Assembly (NCBI GenBank): GCA_964016985.1
Contig: OZ024827.1
Span: forward strand, 80,923,835 to 80,987,834
Reading direction: 5' to 3'
DNA: 64,000 bases
DNA from: Anodontia alba
Taxonomy: Eukaryota; Mollusca; Bivalvia; Lucinida; Lucinidae
This document shows positions 12,901 through 24,900 of this stretch, in pieces (positions within the stretch are counted from its first letter, which is position 1; each line of letters begins with the position of its first letter). The notes below the pieces were generated by a model. That model saw only the letters and a program-made list of their open reading frames with translations, made no database searches and was not told the origin of the DNA. A program made the position numbers and the translations under genes.

Positions 12901-15900
12901 CTTTTACTGCGATCCATGGCATAATGTGATTGAGTGTAAGAAATAAAAAATGTATAGATTATATAAAAAAATGATCATAAATGGGCTTATGTGTCTTGCT
13001 ATTAACACAGGTGCAACAAAAATGACAATTTATGGTTATTTTTCTATATAATCTATATATTTTTGTTTGGCTACAACAAGGTGGTTTAGCTGCCAGTTTT
13101 TGCTTTGGGCCCCAGCAATAGTCTTATAAAGAGGTTGTGATGTATTCCTTTGTGTAGTCTGATCCCGTATTTGCAGTTTGCCCTGTCCATTCAACAAGCC
13201 TAAGATTTTGAATGAAATATCAAGCCCTGTTTTAAAACAAATTCTTATCCAGGCATAGAACTTGTTGAACATTTATTGCAATTCCAACAGACAATAGAAG
13301 AGTTTCCAGCAAAAATAAAAAGATACAGAAAATGTTCTCTTCTTATATTTAAATTCCACGTAAAAGATTAAAACTGCCAGTTTTGTTATTAGAGATATGT
13401 CATGTTTTTGTACAATATGCATACCTCAGAAGGCTCTAACTGTTGTGTTACTTGAACTGCACCAAGCAAATGATTTTTATGATTCTGCAGTTGGACATCA
13501 AAGACACAGACCAGACTGCATTGATGTCCAGGCTGATCTGGACTTTCACTGTTCCAGACTTTTTTTGCCTAATGCAGCCTGTTTATAATTTCAGACATGT
13601 AAGCTGCTGAAAGATTGTAAAGGTAAAGGGTTACACTGCCACCACCCGAGGGATTGTTTCTACTACCTGAGAGATAATGACATAGAAGACTTACAAGCCC
13701 TACTAAAGGTAAGTACCATTTTAACTTCATAATACATTAACCTATAGATAATGTGCTATTCTATTCTGTTATTCATCCCCTCCACAGAAAAACCACCTTT
13801 CAGTCGTGATAAAGTCTTAATTCAGAAGGTCCCTTTAAACAGTTACCTGTATGACGTAGTTCCTCCTGCTCAAATGATCACGTGTCAGTTTTCTTTTCTG
13901 TGGACTTTGAATTGTTCAAGGATTATTATTCTGTGTTAGAAAAAATGGATTAAATTTATTCTACACGGTTAAAATTTTTATATCCTCGACTTTCTCTGGT
14001 TCTATATTCACTCCTTCTACTATCTATGTACTTATTTTCGAAATATCGATTTTAGATTTCTTGTTTTCTCAATGTTAAATTTCTTCCTTTGTTTCTGCGT
14101 CAGTTGATGCATTTCGCCCGCGGCAACTGTGGCCATTTAAAAGCTAAATGGGATACACATCTATCTTGTTTAACTTGTAATTCTTGCACACGTATCTCTC
14201 CGTGTTATATTTGCAGTTCCTGGACAGCAAAAGTTTGGAATCTAGCAGAACGAAGACGTCTTTATGCCACTAGAAAATCAGTTATGACGCAGAAGAGAAA
14301 ACAGAAGAAATTAAAGAAAACCAAGAAGTCCCAGTCAGACATGTCTGACAGCGGGACAGTTGATGGGAGCACTGCCCCTCATAGCTATACTGCTCGGGGC
14401 AGGACCCATCAAGGTGGCAGCCCGGCGGACTTAGAGTCTGACCGGGCATTAAGCCCACCAGTCACCAGTCACCAGTCACCGCTCATCCAGTCACCAGTCA
14501 ACCAGTCAACCAGTCACCAGTCACCCAGTCACCGGGCAACTTATCTCATGTCATCCAGTCACCGGTCATCCAGTCACCGGTCATCCAGTCACCAGTCAAC
14601 CAGTCACCAGTCAACCAGTCACCAGTCAACCAGGCACCAGTCAACTAGGCTCCAGTCAACCAGGCATTGGTTTACCGTCATTCGCACATGACCTACAAAC
14701 ACAAATTCCGCCTGGTTATATACCCATAAATGTGCCTGTACAAAGCTACGCTCCATCCATAAGTAGCCACATTTCACATGGTAGTGTCCACAGACTATCC
14801 AATGTTTTAATTCCTGGATATGAACGTTCTGAAAGACTAGAACTTCCTAATCCAGCTTCTTCCTCTAGACAGATAATTCCACTCGAACCTGATTTTTCGC
14901 AGGTCTCAGATCCGAGTGTAATGATTGAGCCTCCAAATTCAAATGATTTATCTATCTCCAGACCTTCAAGGAAGGATCAGTCTAAAAGAGAGCATAAATC
15001 TAAAAAGAGAAGAAGACATCGATCATCCTCTTCTTCTATCTCTACTTCTAGATCAGACTCTTTCTCGGCGGAAGAAAAATTCAAAGAGATCTAAGCACTC
15101 TCATAAAAAGAGAAGAAGACGATCGATGACGCCTTCTTCTTCATCAAATTCCTCCCAATCTCAACTTGACATTGGTAGATACACAAGGGCTCATAAATCT
15201 CCCCAGGTTGTTCAGACGACAACTCCTATACAACCTGAGGAGACTAATTTTAGTCCAGTCACTAATCAACCTATTAATTACGATCAGTTTCATCCGAATC
15301 TCAGTCAACAGAACAAGGAGTCAGATTCGGAAACTGAATCCGAAGTCTGGTCATTTGATCGTGCAATTAACAAGGTCTTTCGGCTTCTTCCTCCTGAGTT
15401 ATGCCCCAAAACTCAGCAGAGTCAAGCACCATTAAAACCTCTCTCTGGGATCGAACAATTAATGGAGTCTCTTTCCACTCCATTACTTGTCCTCCCACAA
15501 TCCAAATTAGTAGAAAATACAACAAAATACATTCAAAATAGACTAGACTCGGACAAATGTTCAAGAGATTGGATTTGCTCGCAAAGCTTGGTTTCGGCTC
15601 TTGCTCCAACTAAATTCTACAAGAGCCAAAACCAATATTTGCCAACTGACAATATCCCTCAATTAGAAGCGGATGCGTCTCTCCTAGATATTTCTAATAC
15701 AAGAGGCCCACGGGCCACGATTCGCTCACCTGAGCAGTTCTTAGTTTTGAAGATGAATATATGGGCCTGACCATCAATGGAGCATGATTATTTGAATAAA
15801 CTATCAATCACATTTCAACAGAAGGATCAATGTGAAATTTGGTGGAAATTAGCTAAGTGGTTTCTGAAGAATCGTGATTTTATACATGTAAACAGCACAG

Positions 15901-18900
15901 TGGCAGGGACATATTATAAATATAAACCAGATGATGGCCATCTTAGATTTCCAATCAGAACAATTTTAACTACTGTTGATCTACAAGTCACTTGGATACT
16001 TTCAATATAAATGTATATGGCCCACACAAATAGGGAAGCAAATTTGACCTTGGAGGCAAAAAGGTCAAATGTCAACATAGAACCATCATTTGAGCAATTT
16101 TGGAAGATCTCCTGTCCCCCGTAATTTGTACAAAGATTAGGACCCAGGGCTTATTTGGTTATGGAGAAGAAGATTTTTAAAGGTTTTTACCATATATGGG
16201 CATGGCAGCCATTTTGATCAGTGGACCATACCCATTTTAGCAATCTTTCATTCTCCTTCCCACGGAGGCTTCGCATGAAATTTGAGCAACACTGGCCCGG
16301 AGGCTTCAGAGGAAAAGCCATTAGAAATTATCAACATTTTTTCCATACAAATGTATGGGGCCCATACAAATGCATACAGAAACAAACTTGACCTCGCCGT
16401 AAAAAGATTAAATGCCAATGTATGACAATTATTTTAGCAACTTTGGTAGACCGCCCGTTCCAGATGACATATGCAAAGATTCAGCCACAAGCCGTCCTCG
16501 GTTTTGGAGAATAAGGTTTTTAAATGTTTTTTCCCATGCAAATGCATAAGGAAGCAACTTGACCTTGCCGTAAAAAGGTCAAATGTCAATGTATGACCAT
16601 TATTTTAGCAATTTTGGTAGACCCCCTGTCCCGGATGATTTATGCAAACATTCACCCCCAAAGCATCCTCGGTTCTAGAGAAGAAGATTTATAAAGGTTT
16701 TTACCATATATGGGCATGGCGCCAATCTTGGTCAACGAACCGTGACCATTTTAGCAATCTTTTGTTCCCCCTACCTAAGGAGGCTCCATATGAAATTTGA
16801 GCAAAATTGGCCCAGAGGCTCCAGAGGAGAAGTTGTTTGAAATTCTGGACATTTTTCCCATACAAATGCATAAGGATGCAAAATTGACCTTAACTTAAAA
16901 AGGTCAAATGTCAATGTACGACCATTATTTTAGCAATTTTGGTAGCCTTCCTGTTCCCGAAGATATATGCATGCAAAGATTCAGCCATAAGGCATGCTTA
17001 GTTTTGGAGAAGGAAGATTTTTAAAGGTTTTTTCCCATACAAATGCACAGGGAAGCAAACTTGACCTTGCCGTAAAAAGGTCAAACGTCAACGTACGACA
17101 ATTCTTTTAGCAATTTTGGTAGACCTCCCATCCCCGATGATTCCTGCAAAGGTTCAGCCCAAAGGCGTTCTCGGTTCTGAAGGAGAAGATTTTTAAAGGT
17201 TTTTACCATATATGGGCGTGGCGGCCATCTTGGTCAACAGACTGCGACCATTTTAGCAATTTTTCGTTCCCCCACCCTAAGGAGGCTCCATATGAAATTC
17301 GAGCAAAATTGGCCCAGAGGCTCCAGAGGAGAAGTTGTTTGAAATTCTGAACATTTTTCCCATACAAATGCATATATATAAGCAAAATTGACCTTACCAT
17401 AAAAAGGTCAAATGTCAATGTACGACCATTATTTTAGCAATTTTGGTAGCTCTCCTGTTCCCAAAGATATATGCAAAGATTCAGCCATAAGGCATGCTCG
17501 CTTTTGGAGAAGAAGATTTTTAAAGGTTTTTCCCATACAAATGCATAGGGAAGCAAACTTGACCTTGCCGTAAAAAGGTCAAACGTCAACGTACGACAAT
17601 TCTTTTAGCAATTTTGGCAGACCTCCTGTCCCTGATGAGTCCTGCAAAGGTTCAGCCCCAAGGCTTTCTCGGCTCTGGAGAAGAAGATTTTTAAAGGTTT
17701 CTACCATATATGGGCGTGGCGGCCATCTTGGTCAATGAACCGCGACCATTTTAGCAATTTTTCGTTCCCCCACCCTAAGGAGGCTCCATATGAAATTCGA
17801 GCAAAATTGGCCCAGAGGCTCCAGAGGAGAAGTTGTTTGAAATTCTGAACATTTTTCCCATACAAATGCATAAGGAAACAAAATTGACCTTACCGTAAAA
17901 AGGTCAAATGTCAATGTACGACCATTATTTTAGCAATTTTGGTAGCTCTCCTGTTCCCAAAGATATATACAAAGATTCAGCCATAAGGCATGCTCGCTTT
18001 TGGAGAATAAGATTTTTAAAGGTTTTTCCCATACAAATGCATAGGGAAGCAAACTTGACCTTGCCGTAAAAAGGTCAAACGTCAACGTACGACAATTCTT
18101 TTAGCAATTTTGGCAGACCGATGATTCCTGCAAAGGTTCAGCCCCAAGGCATTCTCGGTTCTGGAGAAGAAGATTTTTAAAGGTTTTTACCATATATGGG
18201 CGTGGCGGCCATCTTGGTCAACGGACCGCGACCGTTTTAGCAATTTTTCGTTCCCCCACCCTAAGGAGGCCCCATATGAAATTTGAGCAAAATTGGCTCA
18301 GCGGTTTCAGAGGAGAAGTCGTTTGAAAATGTTAACGGACGGATGGACGGACGGACGACGGACGAAAAGTGATCACAATAGCTCATCCTGAGCAGAGCTC
18401 AGGTGAGCTAAAAAGAAGAGCTTCCATTCCGCTAAAGAATCTGGAAGCATGAGAAAGGAAGGCTAGAAAACTAGTCTCCATTAATTCTCATGCTGATCTA
18501 TTTTTTCTTCAGCTGCCTTCCTTTCATTACAACAGGAATCGATGTCGGTTGCGGCCCTTTCCAGACTTCTGGAGGCCTTAGCCAAATCGATCAAACATGC
18601 TACTGCCATGTCTACACTTTTAACTACTGAATTATTCCAAGCTAGGAGGGACGCAGCCCTAGCTTCGTCTAAACTACTTCTTGACAATTCCACATACGAG
18701 TTAAGGAATGCTCCTATTAACTCGAAATCCTTATTTGACGGCAGGATTAAAGAAATAACTAAATCAAACTTTGAAGCTCAACAGCAAAGGTTTCTAGCTT
18801 CTACATCCATTCAGTCACAGTCTCATTCTTTTAAGCCTCCTTCGCAGAGCAGAGCTTTCAAGATACCTAAATATTCTGCTAAACAAACAACATCCAGACC

Positions 18901-21900
18901 TAAACCTACGCAATCGTATAGGTCCAAAAATATTCCTCAAAGCTCATCTTCTCACGCTAAGAAAGATAATATCAAGAGGACTGGTAACATCCATCAGTTC
19001 CCCTCCTCTAAACCTGCCTCTTCCTCCGCAAGATTATGGCCCGCCCTTTCCACTGCCTGCTCTTCCGCTCGCGGACATTCCAGTGGGATGACGATTGGCC
19101 CATTTTGCGGAAAAATGGGAGGAAATAACAGACAACAAATGGGTCCTCTCTGTCGTACGAAACGGATTCAGGATACCATTCATCAAAACTCCTCCTTTGT
19201 CATCTGTTCCGATCAGAATGAGTCAATCCTCCTCCCCGTTTCTCAGAGAAGAGATCGAAAACCTTCTCAACAAACGGGCAGTGGAAAGGGTACAGAATCC
19301 GGGAACTCCCGGCTTTTATTCCCGGATATTCCTTGTGCCAAAAAAGAACGGAAAGTTTAGTTTAATATTAGACCTGTCTTTATTAAACCGTTACATAGAG
19401 AAACAAGCATTCAAAATGGAAACAGTCAAATTGGTAAGACAAGCGATGAGACTCAACGATTGGGCTGTCTCCATAGATTTAACAGATGCATACCTACACG
19501 TGCCGATACATCATCAATCCAGGAAGTATCTTCGCTTCGTACACGAAGATCAAGTATTTCACTTTTCGGCCCTACCGTTCGGAATGTCCCTAAGTCCGTT
19601 AATTTTCTCGAAACTGATGGACAGCTTTTCTACGCCAACGTGCCATATCAGTTTTTCCATACCTAGACGATTGGCTGATAAAAAATCCGATTCTCAACAG
19701 TCTGATTACTCAGACAAAGATTTGCATTCAAACTATTCAAAGCCTAGGTTTTCTGCCAAATCTCAAGAAGTCAGATCTCTTTCCTGCTCAGAAATTCACC
19801 TTCATAGGTATGGAATTTCTGGCGCAACAAAATTTAGTCAGGGTTCCAGCGGATCGTGTACAGAACCTAATTCTAACAATCAAGAAAATAATGTCAGCCA
19901 AACATGTATCGGCACGAACTTTCCTTTCTCTTTTGGGCAAACTCAGTGCTGCAGCAGACCTTGTTCTCCTAGGCAGACTGCACTTACGTCCTCTTCAGAT
20001 GTGCCTGCTGTCTGTCTGGAAACCTCATATTCTTCCTCTCGATCACCCGATCTCGATAAAAGGCATGATTCGATCTCACTTACAATGGTGGATAAACCCC
20101 ATTCGATTCGAGACAGGGACTTCTATCCATCCTCCAGACCCTGAATTCTTCCTTTATACGGATGCCAGTCATTACGGATGGGGAGCTCATTTAGAGCAGA
20201 CAACACTGTCCTTTCATGGTCGCTGGACAGAAAACCAATCCCAGCTCCATATCAATATGTTAGAAATGATGGCCATACGATTAGCACTGAAACAAGCCAA
20301 AACATTTATTCACCATTCTTGCATCATGATATCCACAGACAACACAACGGTGGTCTCATATATCAACAAACAGGGTGGCACTCATTCCCCCAATCTTTGC
20401 ATAGAAGTTTGGAAAATACTCAATTGGTGCCTGGAACAAGACATAGTTATCAGAGTACGTCACATCCCAGGCAAATTCAACATTCTTGCAGACCGCCTCT
20501 CAAGACTAGACAAACCTATCAAGACAGAATGGGCTCTGGATCAAACAGTTGCAAATTCAGTATTCCAGATGCTCAATTTCCCAAATGTGGATCTGTCTGC
20601 GACAAGATTCAACCACAGACTCCCATTATATGTCTCTCCAGTACAAGACTACAAAGCACTAGCGATAGATGCCCTGTCCATGGACTGGAATCATCTTCAT
20701 GCATATGCTTTTCCTCCTTTTATTCTGATACCTGCTGTTCTAGAGAAAATACGACAACATCAGTGCAGAATAATTCCCATAGCTCCGTTCTTGCCACAAC
20801 AACAATGGTTCTCAGAACTTCTTCTTCTATTAGTGTCAGCTCCGATTCGTCTGCCACTAATTCCAAGACTACTGACTCAATCCAAAGGAAGATTTGTACA
20901 TCAGAACCTCCCAGTTCTCGACCTTCACGCTTGGGAGTTATCAAACAATCAATCAGAGATAAGAAATTTTCACAAAACGTTGCAGATTTTGTCTCCAGAT
21001 GAAGAAGAGCATCTACACAAAAAGTCTATGATGCAAAATGGACCATCTTCTCTAATTGGTGTCATACAAAAAAGGTTAATCCGATCTCGGCCCCTATTAC
21101 AGTTATAGCCCATTTCTTAATCTTTCTCTTTTCGGAAAAGAAATGTCAGATTAGTACTATTAAAGGTTATAGATCTATGATCTCTAACACTTTAAAATTC
21201 AAAACTGGTAATAGAATCGGATCTAATCCAGTTTTATATGAACTTACCAGATCTTTTGAACTTCAACGACCAGTACAAAGATCTCTTACACCTAAATGGG
21301 ACTTAACGTGGGTTTTAGTATGTCTACAAAGACCACCTTTTGAACCTCTTGATAAGGCTTCTAAATTTCACGTTACTATTAAGACAGCCTTTCTCTTAGC
21401 TCTTGCCACCTCTAAAAGGTGTAGTGAAATACATGCTCTAGCTATGGATTCACAACATTTAAGATTTAATCAATCTGATGGTTCAGTTTCCTTGATTCTT
21501 AAATCTGGCTTTTTAGCAAAAAACCAGCTTCCTTCTGTTAAACCAGATCCTTTTGTTGTTCCTAGTCTTGCTCGAATATGTAAATGGGAACATACTGACA
21601 GACTTCTTTGCCCCATTAGGGCTCTGAAATTCTATCTCAAAATGACTAGCTCTTATCGCCAGAATAGAACTAGACTTTTTCTTCCTATTAAAGGCAATAA
21701 GGATATTTCTAAAGATACTATCTCGAGATGGATATCTTACACTGTTAAACTTGCCTATAGGAAACTCACTAAACGAGACATCTCTTTCCTTAAAATCAAA
21801 GCTCATGAAGTTAGAGCTCTTTCCTCTTCTTGGGCTTTCTTTGACAAAGTTCCTCTCAATGATATACTCCAAGCAGCGGTTTGGAATAGTTCATCAACTT

Positions 21901-24900
21901 TTGCCAAATTCTATCTCAGAGACATGTCTCAACAAGCACAGAATCTCCAAAGTTTGGGCCCCATTGTAGTGGTCCAAAAAGTGGTGGGGGGGCCAACAGC
22001 AATCAGCTATGGTTGTGTAGACAACGTCAACAGCCCCCCTACACCTGATGCTATACTAGAAAGGTACTAATTATATTATACCTTTATTATATATATATAT
22101 ATCTTAACCCTGGATTACTTTATCCTTGGTTAAAGGACCTTATTATTGCCTTAAGCACTAATTATGTCCTCATTATATATATATAAAAAATAAATCTTTT
22201 TACTAAGTCTTAATTCAGAAGTTGGGACAAACTTATTAGGAGAAATCCTCCCTCCTATTCTACAAATTCTAGCACATTATCTATAGGTTAATGTATTACG
22301 AAGTTAAAATGAAGTTTTTTAAAAGTAAAACATATTTTAACGAGTAATACTTAACCTATAGATAAGTATTTATCGTCCCACCTCCCTTCCCTTGCTCTTT
22401 TCTCCTAATTGTGTATTGTTTTACACATAAAAGAAACTGACACGTGATCATTTGAGCAGGAGGAACTACGTCATACAGGTAACTGTTTAAAGGGACCTTC
22501 TGAATTAAGACTTTATCACGACTGAAATGTCGTTTTTCTGTGGAGGGGGTGAATAACAGAATAGAATAGCACATTATCTATAGGTTAAGTATTACTCGTT
22601 AAAATATGTTTTACTTTTAAAAAACTTCATATTTAGTCTCGACCCATGTCCTGCTGACCCAAATATGCTTCCCTCCCCTCCCCTTCCCTTTGCAAACAGT
22701 GTAGATCCAGATCATTTGGCTTCTTCAGAAGCCAACTGATCTGGATCAGCACTATTTGCCATTCAGTATGTTGATTTGTATCAACAATTTGGATAACGTA
22801 TGCAGATTAGCTGACAATAAGAAGTTGGTGTGGCATCTAAATTTATTCAGTATGACTGGGGTTAAGTTTTTGAACACAGGCATGAGAAAACAATGTAGAC
22901 CCAGATCAGACTCTACAGAATGTGGCATCTGATCAGGTTATACACTATTTGCCACTCATTCATATGTTTTTTGACACATTAACAGGAAGTTAAATGAGTT
23001 TGTTCACATTTGAGGACAACTATGATAAGGAGTTAAGAGGCTTGTATATTTAGGTTTAATTCAGTATACAAATGAAAGGTTTTGAACCTGCACCTTAAAT
23101 ACATACGTCTATGCCAGATTTGAAGACCCAGATTATCTTGTACATACATAGCTCCAGAAAATATCTGAAAAATCATGAAAACATGCCTATTCAAATATGA
23201 AAATTTTATCACCAAAAGCTGAAAATTTTCAGATAAAAATTCTGATAGTTTTCATATCTCTGCTCCAAACATAGATTGTGGGTACTCATTAGAACCACCT
23301 GGCTGGGGCAGTTCTAATGAGAACCCACAATCTATGTTTTTGAAATAAGAAAAATAATTTATACCCCTGTAAACTTTAGTTTTATTATATAAAAATGGGC
23401 TTTAAGGGAGTCAAAATTATATAGGTACATACATATGATTTTGTGATGCTTCTCCATAAAAATATATGTTGAGAGGCTAGAAGAGCCTCAGCAATGCATC
23501 TCTAATCTGCCATATCAGTCATTTACAGTATTTGATTTGTAAGTCAGCCATCAAAAGAGAAAGCAGTTATTGATTTTAGTAATAAGTTCAGCTAAAGGGC
23601 TATTAAAAGAAAATTCCTTCTTCCTTTGGACTTCAGTACTGTTTTCTATGACTTTTTGGACGAGCCGTCAAATGTAGACCTTTTCTGAAGGACAGGGCAC
23701 AAAATAAATGTTCAGATATACCATATTTACCCAAGTATTGGGACAGATAGTGTAGACTCAGATCAGTTGACACAAAATGTGGCTTTTGACCAGTGTCTAA
23801 ATTTTTTGCCACTCATCTAGAAATTTTTTTAGACACTTCAACAGGTAGTAAAATGGGAGTTATTAAAATTTTACTTGACACCCATTCTTATCTAGAGCTC
23901 TTACTATAGTACTTGAGGTGACAATTAGCTTTATTTGGAATCCTGTTTCAGCAAAATAAAGTAGCCTACAACACAGAGACTCCTGCCAGTCAGAAAGACC
24001 CAAGACACTGCCCTGTGATGGAACAGAAAGAATATGGCGTAAACAAGAAAGATGAGGCATGTGGCAAAGACACACAGAGAGGAATGGCTGGACTCTGCGC
24101 GTAAGTTTTACAATAGCATACACTGCTCAGTTAGGTTTAATTCTTTTATGCCTTAACATCTAACTTTTTTTTTCTCTGTCATTCAATTTAGACATGTCAG
24201 TTTTTTTTTTCAGAAAATTGTGTTTGACAAAAAAAAAGAATGGCAAATGGTGTTGAGTGTGATGAAAATGGCTTCTAGCCATCTCTTCTTGACCCTCTTC
24301 ATACCGCAATTTGATCTGAGTCTACACTGTTGCCTCAGGCAATTGTCTAAATGTTTAGGAAAGTACAATAACATTTTTTTAATTGCACAATCAGTACAAA
24401 AAGAAAAAAAAATAAGATACAACAAATCTGAGAAGAATCTTTCATTTCTGAACTACAATCACAATAATGTACTTCACTCAGCCAATCAAAACAGACCATT
24501 TAGAAATGATGTAGATATGTATTGTTTGCTGTTCACCCAGCTCTATTTACTTTATTCTCAAAATAATTAAACAGAATCTGACAGGGTTAATCAACAAAAA
24601 TAAAATAGATCCAGTAGATATTATTACATTGCTTTATACCAGGAATCACTACAAGAAGTATCTGGGGAGATTGAAAAATAAAGATGATGTAGGTATTGGC
24701 ATTACTTTATTCCAGGAATCACTTTAAAGAAGTATCAGGGGAGATTGAAAAATAAAGTAGATCCTGTAGATGTAGTGATATTACTTTATTCTAGGAATAA
24801 CTAGAATATCTGATGGGACTGGTCAACAGAAGCAAAGTAGATTCTATAAATATTATAATTTCTTTATTCCAGGAATCATATATACATTGTTTGGTTGGAT

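Larger units (their letters stand above)
13717..22627 (+). mobile_element. DIRS-type tyrosine-recombinase retrotransposon, degraded
   Basis: Inverted terminal repeats (about 13737-13898 and 22428-22588) flank gag-like, RT/RNase H and tyrosine-recombinase coding regions. An internal complementary region (22272-22365) matches, in reverse, the 20-bp outer left edge joined to the 39-bp outer right edge, the hallmark of DIRS circles. The left base C13717 and right base T22627 are fixed by that junction at 22311/22312. There is no target-site duplication, as expected for recombinase integration. Length 8.9 kb, of which about 2.4-2.6 kb is a later insertion. Several frameshifts show it is dead. Confidence 0.93.

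Noticed and set aside
15777..16010. 77-codon frame with [15 protein letters not shown] inside the DIRS as a separate gene
   Set aside because: It has no start context and lies at the unresolved border between gag and the inserted array; it may be a fragment of either.
24220..24570. 116-codon + strand frame between the last HOIP exons
   Set aside because: Intronic, low-complexity Phe/Leu/Lys composition and partly overlapping the first exon-boundary relic.
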